Below, piece after piece: positions 19,167 through 27,468 of a stretch of 64,000 nucleotides of DNA. Origin of the DNA: Pseudalkalibacillus sp052246725 (GTDB lineage: Bacteria; Bacillota; Bacilli; Bacillales; Fictibacillaceae); NCBI GenBank assembly GCA_052246725.1, contig JBQQCL010000001.1. One strand, written 5' to 3'. The translations under genes were made by a program, and so were the position numbers. Position 1 is the first letter of the stretch; every line of letters begins with the position of its first letter. The notes beneath the pieces were generated by a model, which ran no database searches, was not told where the DNA came from, and saw nothing but the letters and a program-made list of their open reading frames with translations.

Positions 19167-20189
19167 TTAATGATCCTCCATAGGAGGAATTAATAGAAAT
19201 CCTTCATTAAGCTCATCTTCTACGTTTGAAAAAAAGGTATGTTTCCCCATGATCCATGCCCTGCCGGAAATTTCCGTCAATACAGCAGGGAGGCTACCGA
19301 CTTTTGTCTTTTCAAGAATTCTTCCCCGGAAAAGGGTTCCGACTATACTTTCATGAATGAAGGGTTCACTTACTTCGATTTTTTGTTGTTCATATAATGT
19401 CGCCAGCTTCGCAGATGTACCGGTTCCGCATGGGGAACGATCAATTCCACCAGGAGGTACGATGACGGTGTTCTTTACGGTTGCTTCAGGGTTCGAAGGT
19501 TTGGAAAAAAATTCAATATGCGTCAATCCTTTTATGAAGCTCGACTCAGGATGGACAACCTCAGTCGCATGATTGATCGCATCTCGCAGTTTAACTGCAA
19601 TATCAACGATGTTACTCGCATTGGAAGGAACTAATGATAGCCCTATTTTCTCGGCATCTGTGATGGCATAGAAGTTCCCCCCATAAGCAATGTCACAATT
19701 CACTTCACCGATCGTCGGAACATCAACAGTAACGTTCTTCAGCAAAAAGGAAGGCACATTACAAAACGTCACTTCTTCCGCGTGACCATCATTCACTTGG
19801 ATGGTCACTTTAACCAGACCTGCAGGAGTGTCCAAAGTAAGTTCGATTTTTGGTTCTTTCACTTCGATCATGCCTGTTTCAACTAGAGCCGTACAAAAAC
19901 CAATGGTGTCGTGGCCGCACATGGGCAGGTATCCTCCGGTTTCGATATATATGACACCAATATCCGCATCAGGGTGGCAAGGTTCAACCATCAATGCTCC
20001 TGACATCACTTCATGGCCGCGAGGCTCGTACATCAGTAATTTCCGTATCCAATCGTAATCACTTTTCATTTGAAGCATTTTATCAGCCATTGTCTGGCCT
20101 TCTAACTTAGGTAATCCACTGATCACAGTCCGTGTAGGGTTTCCTCCAGTGTGGGTATCAATTGTCGTAAACAGTCTATCAGCCTTCAT
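19167..20189 (-). CDS. 4-hydroxyproline 2-epimerase / proline racemase family enzyme
   Basis: 340 residues, the family length. Both catalytic cysteines are present: C91 in PMCGHDTIG and C254 in DRSPCGTGT, as in proline racemase and 4-hydroxyproline 2-epimerase and unlike the Cys/Thr trans-3-hydroxyproline dehydratases. It should interconvert trans-4-hydroxy-L-proline and cis-4-hydroxy-D-proline, step 1 of the pathway completed by its neighbours. The start overlaps the upstream oxidase by 11 nt, with GAAGGTGG at 5 nt, so it is translationally coupled to the enzyme that uses its product. Transcription comes from the sigma-54 promoter at 21406-21422. Confidence 0.88.
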   Translation of the reverse strand: MKADRLFTTIDTHTGGNPTRTVISGLPKLEGQTMADKMLQMKSDYDWIRKLLMYEPRGHEVMSGALMVEPCHPDADIGVIYIETGGYLPMCGHDTIGFCTALVETGMIEVKEPKIELTLDTPAGLVKVTIQVNDGHAEEVTFCNVPSFLLKNVTVDVPTIGEVNCDIAYGGNFYAITDAEKIGLSLVPSNASNIVDIAVKLRDAINHATEVVHPESSFIKGLTHIEFFSKPSNPEATVKNTVIVPPGGIDRSPCGTGTSAKLATLYEQQKIEVSEPFIHESIVGTLFRGRILEKTKVGSLPAVLTEISGRAWIMGKHTFFSNVEDELNEGFLLIPPMEDH

Positions 20190-21366
20190 TTTTTTCCACC
20201 TTCTCTTTAAATCGGTTATAGCTCAATGGTTCGACGGGGATGGTTGTCTTTTCTCCCATTACAAGTTGTGTAATGACTTTTCCTGTAATAGCAGCTAAAC
20301 TGATCCCATCTCCTTCATGACCCGCAGCAATATAAAAGCCTGGTACTTCTTCAACTGGCGAGACGATCGGCAAATGATCCTCTGTCCAGGGCCGAAGCCC
20401 AGCATAAGTTCGTATCACCATCATGTCAGACATTTTCGGATAGAATCTGATCGCCCTTTTTGCAACACATCGAGCAACTTCAAAATCAACTGACGTATCA
20501 TATCCAACGAACTCGCGGCTGCTTCCAATCAAAAAATTTTGACTTTCTGTCGGTTCGAAAACGAGTGCAGCTCCATATTTTTCGATGTCTTCTTCGACTC
20601 GACGCTTTCCCCCGAATTTAGAGATCAGATAGCCGAACTCCATCACTTTCCGCGTCCCGACAGGAGAACTGCGGGAGGCTACAATGATATGCCCTTTTCT
20701 TGGCACAATCGGAATAGGGACATCAAGCATTTGACCAATATGGTCCGCCCAAACCCCCGCAGCATTGATCACTTTATTTGCTGTAACTGTCCCTTTTGTT
20801 GTTCCAATTTTAAAAGTGCCATCATTCTGTCTTTTAATCGTTTTGACTTCCGTATTCGGGAAAAGCTTTGCCCCCCTTTTCTTGGCATCATGAAAGAGAG
20901 AAAAAGCAAGCATATAAGGGTTGACAGTTGCATCTGTCTCGCATTCAAGCCCACCTGGAAGATCATCAGCGAAATAAGGGGATTCCTGGCGGATATCTTG
21001 ACGATCAAGCATTCGAAAAGACAATCCTGCTGCCCTTTGACGGTTGACCCACTTGCTTGCAGCTTCCATCTCTTCTTCCGTTTCACAAACTAAAATACTT
21101 CCTGGAGATCTATACTCAAACGGCAGCTCAAGATTTTCACTGAGTTCCTTGACCAACTTTTGGCTTTCCAAAGACATTTTACTGTCGAAGCCTGGATCCT
21201 TATCAATCGCTAAAATATTCCCGTCGCATTTTGAAGAGGTTCCACTCACCAGCTCTCCTTTTTCGAGAACCAACACTTCCATTTCTGATTGAGTCAGATA
21301 GTAGGTAACAGCTGCACCAATAATCCCGCCACCTATAACGGCTACTTCTGTTGTCATATTTTGCAT
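20179..21366 (-). CDS. FAD-dependent D-hydroxyproline dehydrogenase, DadA/glycine oxidase-like subunit
   Basis: 395 residues. The N-terminal Rossmann dinucleotide motif VIGGGIIGAAVTYYLTQSE binds FAD. The DAO fold continues to the C-terminal GLRPWTEDHLPIVSP and AGHEGDGISLA motifs. In hydroxyproline clusters this protein is the catalytic beta subunit that oxidises cis-4-hydroxy-D-proline to 1-pyrroline-4-hydroxy-2-carboxylate. It works with the HcnA/HcnB-like subunits encoded divergently at 21720-23550. First gene of a minus-strand operon with the epimerase. The weaker AAAGGA ribosome binding site is 10 nt from ATG 21366. Confidence 0.85.
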   Translation of the reverse strand: MQNMTTEVAVIGGGIIGAAVTYYLTQSEMEVLVLEKGELVSGTSSKCDGNILAIDKDPGFDSKMSLESQKLVKELSENLELPFEYRSPGSILVCETEEEMEAASKWVNRQRAAGLSFRMLDRQDIRQESPYFADDLPGGLECETDATVNPYMLAFSLFHDAKKRGAKLFPNTEVKTIKRQNDGTFKIGTTKGTVTANKVINAAGVWADHIGQMLDVPIPIVPRKGHIIVASRSSPVGTRKVMEFGYLISKFGGKRRVEEDIEKYGAALVFEPTESQNFLIGSSREFVGYDTSVDFEVARCVAKRAIRFYPKMSDMMVIRTYAGLRPWTEDHLPIVSPVEEVPGFYIAAGHEGDGISLAAITGKVITQLVMGEKTTIPVEPLSYNRFKEKVEKNEG

Positions 21367-21405
21367 ATCATATCGATCCTTTTTCTGATAGTCAGTTATT
21401 TAAAA

Positions 21406-21422
21406 TGCAATTATTGTGCCAA
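21406..21422 (-). promoter_or_regulatory. Sigma-54 promoter for the oxidase-epimerase operon
   Basis: The minus strand reads TTGGCACAATAATTGCA, a full match to the -24/-12 consensus TGGCAC-N5-TTGC. It ends 40 nt upstream of the oxidase start codon. It is activated presumably by the enhancer-binding protein encoded at 27469-29142. Confidence 0.85.
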
Positions 21423-21463
21423 GTTTAAAATGATGCCACATCAGCTTTTGATAGAAAAACTCA

Positions 21464-21557
21464 TGTAAAGAAAAGTCGGCAAAGCCAAGCCATTAGCGCA
21501 GGGTGAGCCTTAGTTGGCACTGATATTGCAGAAAGTACTTTATACTTTCTTTAAATG
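21464..21557. repeat. Palindromic MITE-like element, copy A
   Basis: It begins TGTAAAGAAA and ends TTTCTTTAAATG, so its ends are inverted repeats. It contains GGCAAAGCCAAGCC, then GTACTTTATACTTTC. It is similar over its whole length to 35051-35122 but has about 20 more bases in the middle. The extra part includes a sigma-54 promoter. No coding capacity. Confidence 0.6.
21514..21530 (+). promoter_or_regulatory. Sigma-54 promoter for the divergent iron-sulfur/FAD subunit operon
   Basis: TTGGCACTGATATTGCA on the plus strand matches TGGCAC-N5-TTGC exactly. The first gene starts at 21720, leaving a leader of about 180 nt. Together with 21406-21422 it makes a divergent pair in one 353-bp intergenic region, so both halves of the dehydrogenase can respond to one activator. 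Confidence 0.82.
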
Positions 21558-21719
21558 TAAAAGAATTTAGATTATGTCAAAATAATTTGACGCAACTTTC
21601 GATATCAAGCTATGAAAATAGCAATGAATCCATACCTTACACTGTTAAATAGAGAATCTTAGCTTTCTACTTTTTTGGCTTGATTCTTGCATGAATATAA
21701 CTGATAAGGAGGGACTGAC

Positions 21720-21989
21720 ATGAGAGAAAATCAAACGTTAGTATGTCGTTGTGAAGAAGTGACCCTTGAAGAATTACTTAGCACGATCGATACGTTCCAG
21801 TGTTCTGCACGCGAATTGAAACTACGTACACGTGCAGGAATGGGAGTTTGTGGAGGAAGGACTTGCAGATCCAGTCTTGACCTTTTGATAAGCCAAAAAG
21901 AAGGGGAAAATCCACCTTCAGATTCCATACCTTTAAAATATCAGCCGCCTATTCGGCCAATTACATTCAAGAATCTTGGTGATATATAA
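21720..21989 (+). CDS. BFD-like [2Fe-2S] protein, dehydrogenase accessory subunit
   Basis: 89 residues. The cysteine pattern VCRCEEVT, then GVCGGRTCRS, matches the bacterioferritin-associated ferredoxin-type [2Fe-2S] domain, which in HcnB-like enzymes is normally the C-terminal part of the large subunit. Here it is a separate gene at the head of the operon, with AAGGAGG at 8 nt. It ends directly against the next gene start. Likely role: electron transfer within the hydroxyproline dehydrogenase complex. Confidence 0.75.
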   Translation: MRENQTLVCRCEEVTLEELLSTIDTFQCSARELKLRTRAGMGVCGGRTCRSSLDLLISQKEGENPPSDSIPLKYQPPIRPITFKNLGDI

Positions 21990-22325
21990 ATGGATAAAAG
22001 AATAGTAAACCATCCTATCCTGGACACTTTGGCTGACAATAAGGAGATTTCATTTTCATTCAATGGTGAAAATCATAAGGCTATTGAGGGGGATACGATC
22101 GCCTCCGCCTTACTGGCTAATGGTATCCGCACACTTCGACACCATGAGGAAAGTGGGAATCCTAGAGGAATCTACTGCAATATCGGACATTGTTTCGAAT
22201 GCCGTGTCAAAATCAGGAACTCTGAAACAGTCCGTGCGTGCCTTACTTTAGTAGAAGATGGAATGAAGATTGAAAGCCTCACCCAATATCCAACTCCATT
22301 AAAAGGAGGTTCATGGCATGATTGA
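21990..22325 (+). CDS. HcnA-like [2Fe-2S] ferredoxin-fold subunit
   Basis: 111 residues. A plant-type ferredoxin-fold domain carries the cluster motif CNIGHCFECRV and a later Cys (VRACLT). This small subunit pairs with HcnB-like FAD proteins in heteromeric amino-acid dehydrogenases (hydrogen cyanide synthase, D-hydroxyproline dehydrogenase, octopine/nopaline oxidase). It starts at the base after the previous stop and overlaps the next gene by 8 nt, so the three genes are tightly coupled. Confidence 0.82.
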   Translation: MDKRIVNHPILDTLADNKEISFSFNGENHKAIEGDTIASALLANGIRTLRHHEESGNPRGIYCNIGHCFECRVKIRNSETVRACLTLVEDGMKIESLTQYPTPLKGGSWHD

Positions 22326-23550
22326 CGTTATCATCATCGGTGGAGGACCTGCAGGCTTGACAGCGGCAAATACGTGCGCTCGTAATAGATTGCAAGTTTT
22401 GGTACTTGATGAATTCATGAAACCAGGTGGAAGGCTATTGGGACAGCTCCATGAAGAAGCAGATGGAGAATGGTGGAATGGTATGAAGGAAGCTTCTATA
22501 TTGGATTCCAATGCGCATAACCTGGGCGTAGACGTTAAACTTGGTGTATCAGTCCATAACTTAAAATATAATAAAGGGAAATGGGATGTATTTACAAACA
22601 AAGGCAAGTTCTGTTCCGCTAACATCCTCTTGGCTACAGGGGCGGCCGAAACACCTTTACCTCTTCCTGGCTGGACACTTCCCGGTGTGATGTCGATCGG
22701 TGCTGCCCAGGTGATGACCAATGTCCATCGTGTAAAGGTTGGTGAAAAGGGGATTATTGTGGGCATGAATATACTCTCATTTGCAATCATGAGAGAACTC
22801 CATTTGGCAGGCATCCAAGTCGATAGAGTCCTGCTTCCGCCTCATAATGCGTTATCAGCAGATTCTTCCAACCCGATTAAAATAATAGATGATTTGTCAG
22901 AAGCCGCCCATTTGGCTCCCGGTTTCATCATGAAATGGGGAGCCAAATTGATGCGTTTGAAAGCATTAAGAAAAATCGGATTGAACTTTTATCCATCCAG
23001 AGGCTTGAAAATATGGGGTGTTCCGATCCAATTGAAACAGGCTGTCGTCGAAATAGTTGGTGACAAAGAAGTGAAAGGTGTAAAGGTAGTTGAATTGAAC
23101 GTGGATGGAGAGCCTGTACCAGGTACTGAACGAATTGTGGAGGCTGATTTCGTGTGTATTGCGGGTGGACTATACCCACTTGTGGAGTTGGCTGCGATTT
23201 CAGGATGTCCATTCCATTACATTCCGGAGTTGGGTGGTCACATTCCTTTACACAACGAAAGGATGGAGACTCCTGTGGAGGGCCTTTATGTGGCAGGTAA
23301 TATCACGGGTATTGAAAGTGCCAAGATTGCGATGGCACAGGGAGTCGTAGCAGGTTTATCAATCTCACAAAAAGTGACGGAACGGATCAACCTCGAAGAA
23401 ATGACAAAAGCAGTGGAGCATGTACATGAAATAAGAGAGAAATCGATCATCCAATTTCATCCAGATATCCAAAACGGAAGAAAAAAAATAGAAAGACTTT
23501 GGAATCATCACCACCAGGAAAAAATTCAAAGGGATGAAAATTACGTATGA
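22318..23550 (+). CDS. HcnB-like FAD/NAD(P)-binding oxidoreductase subunit
   Basis: 410 residues. The N-terminal IIIGGGPAGLTAANTCARN binds FAD, and a second nucleotide-binding region begins near GEKGIIVGMNILSFAI. GLYVAGNITGIESAKIAMAQG is the typical C-terminal FAD motif. It corresponds to the alpha subunit of HcnABC/OoxAB-type dehydrogenases. It lacks the C-terminal BFD iron-sulfur domain, which is instead supplied by the separate 89-residue gene. Start ATG 22318 has AAAGGAGG at 7 nt. It ends at a shared terminator facing the aldehyde dehydrogenase gene. Confidence 0.85.
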   Translation: MIDVIIIGGGPAGLTAANTCARNRLQVLVLDEFMKPGGRLLGQLHEEADGEWWNGMKEASILDSNAHNLGVDVKLGVSVHNLKYNKGKWDVFTNKGKFCSANILLATGAAETPLPLPGWTLPGVMSIGAAQVMTNVHRVKVGEKGIIVGMNILSFAIMRELHLAGIQVDRVLLPPHNALSADSSNPIKIIDDLSEAAHLAPGFIMKWGAKLMRLKALRKIGLNFYPSRGLKIWGVPIQLKQAVVEIVGDKEVKGVKVVELNVDGEPVPGTERIVEADFVCIAGGLYPLVELAAISGCPFHYIPELGGHIPLHNERMETPVEGLYVAGNITGIESAKIAMAQGVVAGLSISQKVTERINLEEMTKAVEHVHEIREKSIIQFHPDIQNGRKKIERLWNHHHQEKIQRDENYV

Positions 23551-23555
23551 AGCTA

Positions 23556-23598
23556 AAAGGGGCTGACCCAAAATAAACCAATGGGTCAGCCCTTATTT
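23556..23598. terminator. Bidirectional intrinsic terminator between convergent operons
   Basis: The 11-bp stem GGGCTGACCCA / TGGGTCAGCCC has an 11-nt loop, AAAA on one side and TTATTTAT on the other. It serves the plus-strand FAD gene and the minus-strand aldehyde dehydrogenase gene. Confidence 0.88.
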
Positions 23599-23610
23599 AT
23601 AGGAAAGTTT

Positions 23611-25050
23611 TTAAAATGTATGTTTAATCGCACATGTTTTTAGAGTGGTATAGAAATCAAGAGCGGCCTGCCCCTGTTCACGGGTATGGGAACTTGACAT
23701 TTTCATCCCTCCGAACGGTGCCTGATATTCAACTCCTGCGGTTTCTTGATTCACTCTTACCATTCCGGCATCAGCCTCATCAAGGAATCGGTGAGCCTTG
23801 GACAGATCCTGAGTGAAAAGCGATGCGCTTAAACCATACACGGTTTGATTAGCCAATGATATCGCCTCTTCAAAATCCTCAGCGGTAAGGATCACCGCAA
23901 GCGGTCCAAAGACCTCCTCCTGCACGAGTTTGTGATCGGGGCTGATCCCTGTCACAACCATTGGATTTATAAAATACCCATTGTCGTTCCCTTGCTCGAT
24001 TTCTTTTTCAACAACCAATTCTGCTTCCTTTTTTGCAACTGAAAGATATTCAGATACACTGTCAAATTGACTTTTTGATGCCACAGGACCCATATAGGCA
24101 TCCTTATCCAGGGCATGATTGACTTTGATTGGCTTCATTTCCGCTTTTAACGCTTCGACAAATGGCTCATAGGCTTCCTTTTCAACAATGATACGGCTCG
24201 TCGCTGTGCATTTCTGCCCCGCTGAACGGAACGCGCCGCTTACCACCATGGATGCTGCCTTCTGAAAGTTTGCATCTCTTAACACGATGGCTGCATTTTT
24301 TCCACCCATCTCAGTTTGGTATTTGATATTCCGAGCTGCGCATATCGAAGCCACTCTTTGACCCGTTGCGGTGGAACCTGTGAAACTGACAGCATTCATT
24401 TCCGATTTTTCCAACAGTGCATTACCTACATCCCTGCCTCTACCGATTACGATATTCACGACACCATCAGGTAAACTCGTTTCAGCAAAAAGCTCCCCTA
24501 AATGGAAAGCAGTTAGAGAGGCAGGCTCAGCCGGCTTCCAGAGAATTGTATTCCCGGTGATCAACGCTGGAGCCATTTTCCAGATCGGAATAGCGACAGG
24601 AAAATTCCATGGTGTAATGAGCCCGACTACGCCTAATGGAACACGCTTCGTGTATTGCAAGACATTCACATCCGAAGAGGGAACGAGATTTCCCTGTGAT
24701 CGTACACCTTCACTTGCATAATAGCGAAGCAATTGGACGCCTCTGAGAACCTCTCCCTTCATTTCCGTAATGGGCTTCCCCATTTCCGAACTTGCTAATT
24801 CAGCAATTCCTGTCAAGTTTTTTTCCAGCACTGCTGCCATCTCGTAAAGTACGTCCCCCCTCTTCGCCCCAGGCATTGAGGACCATTTCCGATAAGCTTC
24901 TTTTGCAGCAGCCTCAGCTTCTATAACATCTGTTTCTTCAGAAAAGTGAATGGTACCGACTTTTTCAGATAGATTTGAAGGATTCAAGACATCACGTTGT
25001 TGACCTCTGGGTTTGATCCATTCTCCTCCGATCCAGTTTGCTGTTTCCAT
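23611..25050 (-). CDS. 2-oxoglutarate semialdehyde dehydrogenase (ALDH family)
   Basis: 479 residues from ATG 25050 (GGGAGG 11 nt upstream; an earlier in-frame TTG overlaps that site). Typical ALDH features: NAD-binding TPWNFPVAIPIWKMAPAL, the SFTGSTATGQRV loop, the general base Glu in TEMGGKNA and catalytic C281 in AGQKCTATSR. In this cluster it fits the last step of hydroxyproline breakdown, oxidation of 2-oxoglutarate semialdehyde (2,5-dioxopentanoate) to 2-oxoglutarate. It lies 27 nt downstream of the deaminase. Substrate is assigned by context. Confidence 0.85.
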   Translation of the reverse strand: METANWIGGEWIKPRGQQRDVLNPSNLSEKVGTIHFSEETDVIEAEAAAKEAYRKWSSMPGAKRGDVLYEMAAVLEKNLTGIAELASSEMGKPITEMKGEVLRGVQLLRYYASEGVRSQGNLVPSSDVNVLQYTKRVPLGVVGLITPWNFPVAIPIWKMAPALITGNTILWKPAEPASLTAFHLGELFAETSLPDGVVNIVIGRGRDVGNALLEKSEMNAVSFTGSTATGQRVASICAARNIKYQTEMGGKNAAIVLRDANFQKAASMVVSGAFRSAGQKCTATSRIIVEKEAYEPFVEALKAEMKPIKVNHALDKDAYMGPVASKSQFDSVSEYLSVAKKEAELVVEKEIEQGNDNGYFINPMVVTGISPDHKLVQEEVFGPLAVILTAEDFEEAISLANQTVYGLSASLFTQDLSKAHRFLDEADAGMVRVNQETAGVEYQAPFGGMKMSSSHTREQGQAALDFYTTLKTCAIKHTF

Positions 25051-25077
25051 TTGATTTACATCCTCCCTCAAAAAAGA

Positions 25078-25965
25078 TTATTGATTTTGTAAGGTGCTTC
25101 GGGATTTATCAAAAAAGTGTTTGATATCCTGGTAGGTTTTATCATCCAGCTTTAACCGAGGCGGTCTTGTCGGACCTGCTGGCTGGCCATTAAGCTCCAT
25201 CATGTATTTGATGGCTTGTACCAATTGAGGGATTGCATCGTATTGGAACAATGGCAAAAGGCTTCTGTACAATGGCAACGCCTTTTCGACATTACCCTCC
25301 CTTGCTAATTGAAACAACTCAAGACACTCTTCAGGAAGCGCGTTAGGGACACCGGCAATCCAACCTGTCGCCCCCATTAAAGGTCCTTCCAGGGAAAGAT
25401 CGTCAACTCCGATCAGAACCTCCAGACTGGTCTTTTCTAAAATATCGTGAACTCTTCGGACATCCCCGGAAAATTCTTTAACAGCGACCACATTTTCGAT
25501 TTTTTCTAACTCTGCTAAGAATTCAGGTGTCAGATCAGTCGGATAATCTCTAGGATTGTTATAGGCGATCACTGGTAAACCAACATTAGAAATCTGGCGA
25601 TAGTGTTCTACGATTTCATGTTCCAATGGCTTGTAATTGATCGGTGGAAGCGCCATGATTCCTGATGCTCCAAGGCCTTTTGCATGTTCACACCATTTTA
25701 CGACTTGACTGGTTGCCGGAGCCCCGGAACCTACTGAAACAGGTACACGACCTTTTGCAGCATCGATGACAGTTTCTACAACCTTAGCTCTTTCGTCATC
25801 GGATAGTACGGCATATTCTCCAAGTGAACCTCCTGGAATCAGACCGTGTATACCCTTTTCAATCAACCACTTCGAAATTTCGTAGAGCCTTCTGTAATCA
25901 ACTTCATGGTTCTCTGTCATCGGTGTTACCAGTGCAACATGGATCCCTTCAAAATGTTTCATCAT
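25078..25965 (-). CDS. DHDPS-family 1-pyrroline-4-hydroxy-2-carboxylate deaminase
   Basis: 295 residues, a TIM barrel of the dihydrodipicolinate synthase/N-acetylneuraminate lyase family. Y135 (in IAYNNP) and Schiff-base K163 (in VAVKEFSGD) are present. The phosphate/carboxylate loop reads GGSLGEYAVLSDDER instead of the DHDPS GTTGE form. Flanked by hydroxyproline genes, it most likely converts 1-pyrroline-4-hydroxy-2-carboxylate to 2-oxoglutarate semialdehyde and ammonia. Start: AAGGGAG 5 nt before ATG; a second ATG follows directly. It is the first gene of the operon behind the sigma-54 promoter at 26029. Confidence 0.82.
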   Translation of the reverse strand: MMKHFEGIHVALVTPMTENHEVDYRRLYEISKWLIEKGIHGLIPGGSLGEYAVLSDDERAKVVETVIDAAKGRVPVSVGSGAPATSQVVKWCEHAKGLGASGIMALPPINYKPLEHEIVEHYRQISNVGLPVIAYNNPRDYPTDLTPEFLAELEKIENVVAVKEFSGDVRRVHDILEKTSLEVLIGVDDLSLEGPLMGATGWIAGVPNALPEECLELFQLAREGNVEKALPLYRSLLPLFQYDAIPQLVQAIKYMMELNGQPAGPTRPPRLKLDDKTYQDIKHFFDKSRSTLQNQ

Positions 25966-26028
25966 AAATACTCCCTTCTGTTGGTTATGCAGGTTCGAAC
26001 AGAATCGACCCCATTCACCTTAAAATAT

Positions 26029-26045
26029 TGCAAGATTCATGCCAT
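26029..26045 (-). promoter_or_regulatory. Sigma-54 promoter for the deaminase-aldehyde dehydrogenase operon
   Basis: Minus strand ATGGCATGAATCTTGCA, with GG and GC at correct -24/-12 spacing; one change from TGGCAC. It lies 64 nt upstream of the deaminase start. A nearby palindrome, CATTAA-N6-TTAATG (26061-26078), is a candidate upstream activator site. Confidence 0.72.
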
Positions 26046-26214
26046 CTAAAGAAAACCTGGCATTAACAAGCCTTAATGAAGCTAAAACCCAATTCGCAAG
26101 AATATCAAGGGGACTTTTTAAATGCACCAAAATGGTTAGATAAACAAAACCGTGATAATGATGTAAAATCCTTTAGACGATGTAAAATAATTTATACACT
26201 TGTTGAACTGAAAG

Positions 26215-26241
26215 AAGATTACATGACTCGCACGTAATCTT
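26215..26241 (-). terminator. Stem-loop after the second racemase gene
   Basis: The arms AAGATTAC / GTAATCTT have an 11-nt loop and begin 30 nt past the racemase stop. On the minus strand the stem is followed by CTTTC, a weak U-tract. It is either a weak terminator or a regulatory palindrome. The rest of 26046-26270 holds a partial palindromic repeat and the shared segment at 26103-26120, with no gene. Confidence 0.45.
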
Positions 26242-26270
26242 AAGGCAGTTAATATCAAAGCGCTCTCTGT

Positions 26271-27278
26271 TCATCCTAGTAAAAAACCTTCCGAGAGGGG
26301 ATCAGAAGGATCGATGAAAAATTGATGACTCCCCGTAATGAATGCGGATCCACTGATTTTTGGAATAATCGCTTGGAATCCTCCAATTTTGGTAGATTCG
26401 ATTATTTCACCCTTCAGTTGACTTGCAATGATACTCTCATGAACAAACGATTGGTTCTCTTTTAAAACACCTTTTTGATATAAAGCGGCCATTCTTGCTG
26501 CTGTTCCGGTTCCACATGGTGATCGATCGATTTGTTGATCAGCAAACACAGTGACATTTCGTAAATTCGATTCCTTTTTCTCAGGTTGATCCGAGAAAAT
26601 GACACCATAGATCCCTTGAATTTTATCTTCTAAAGGATGCTTCACATCAAGTGTCTTTTCAATTTCTTCTTTAATTGATTTGCCCCATTTCTGTATTTTG
26701 GAAAGCTGTTGGATTTCCACTTGCAAATCCAGGTCCTTTGCCTGGACAATCGCGTAAAACGCTCCGCCAAAAGCGATATCCACCTTAAAGGTTTTATGCC
26801 CTAATGAGATTTCAAATTCTTCCTTATAGACAAAGGATGGCACATTGAGGAAGGACACTGATGAGACTTTATGATTGTCATATACAGCTTCTGCGGTAAT
26901 TTTACCAGCCGGGCTATCAATGGTATAAATGGAAGATCCTTGCCCATAGGTTTCGAGGAACCCCATTTCGATTCCAGCGGTGACGACGCCAATGATCCCA
27001 TGTCCACACATCGTACTTAGACCCTCATTATGCATGAATAATACGCCAAAATTTGAGTCTTTATTTTCCGGCGGGGTCACGATACAGCCGTACATCCCAT
27101 GATGGCCCCTTGGTTCATGCATCAGAATCGTCCGGATCACATCCAGATGATCTGTAAAATAAGCTCTTTTCTCCAAAATCGAATCCCCTTTTATCAACGG
27201 CAATCCACCTGTAATGATCCTTAATGGTTCACCCGCTGTGTGCGTATCAACTGTCGTTAACATTCGCTTGAATTCCAT
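26271..27278 (-). CDS. Second proline racemase / hydroxyproline epimerase paralogue
   Basis: 335 residues from ATG 27278 (AAGGAG at 8 nt; an in-frame GTG 3 codons upstream lies inside the site). Both catalytic cysteines are retained, C91 in MCGHGIIG and C255 in DRSPCGTGT, so it should be an epimerase or racemase rather than a dehydratase. It is clearly diverged from the paralogue at 19167-20189 (GHG versus GHD next to C91). It might act on L-proline or cis/trans hydroxyproline isomers. It has its own sigma-54 promoter and lies next to the activator gene. Confidence 0.85.
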   Translation of the reverse strand: MEFKRMLTTVDTHTAGEPLRIITGGLPLIKGDSILEKRAYFTDHLDVIRTILMHEPRGHHGMYGCIVTPPENKDSNFGVLFMHNEGLSTMCGHGIIGVVTAGIEMGFLETYGQGSSIYTIDSPAGKITAEAVYDNHKVSSVSFLNVPSFVYKEEFEISLGHKTFKVDIAFGGAFYAIVQAKDLDLQVEIQQLSKIQKWGKSIKEEIEKTLDVKHPLEDKIQGIYGVIFSDQPEKKESNLRNVTVFADQQIDRSPCGTGTAARMAALYQKGVLKENQSFVHESIIASQLKGEIIESTKIGGFQAIIPKISGSAFITGSHQFFIDPSDPLSEGFLLG

Positions 27279-27323
27279 TTCAACCACTCCTTATAGCAGC
27301 TTTTTTCTATTCATAAATAACAA

Positions 27324-27340
27324 TGCAAGAATTGTTCCAC
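27324..27340 (-). promoter_or_regulatory. Sigma-54 promoter for the second racemase gene
   Basis: Minus strand GTGGAACAATTCTTGCA, matching TGGMAC-N5-TTGC with one base different from TGGCAC. It lies 46 nt upstream of the racemase start, in the 190-nt divergent region shared with the activator gene. Confidence 0.68.
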
Positions 27341-27468
27341 TCTTTTTAAAAGGGGACAAAAGTGACTGAAATTGACAAAATCTTTTGTTTTTTTTATAGT
27401 TCAATAAAAAATAGGTGTATTATTTATAACGATGGATTGATTTTTTTACATTCGGGGAGGTGGAAGGG

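Noticed and set aside
20539..21093. 184-codon plus-strand frame inside the oxidase gene
   Set aside because: Antisense to the FAD oxidase, whose motifs are intact; no ribosome binding site or family similarity.
26046..26270. Further gene between the deaminase operon and the second racemase
   Set aside because: No frame of useful length with a ribosome binding site; the region holds promoter, palindromes and repeat remnants only.
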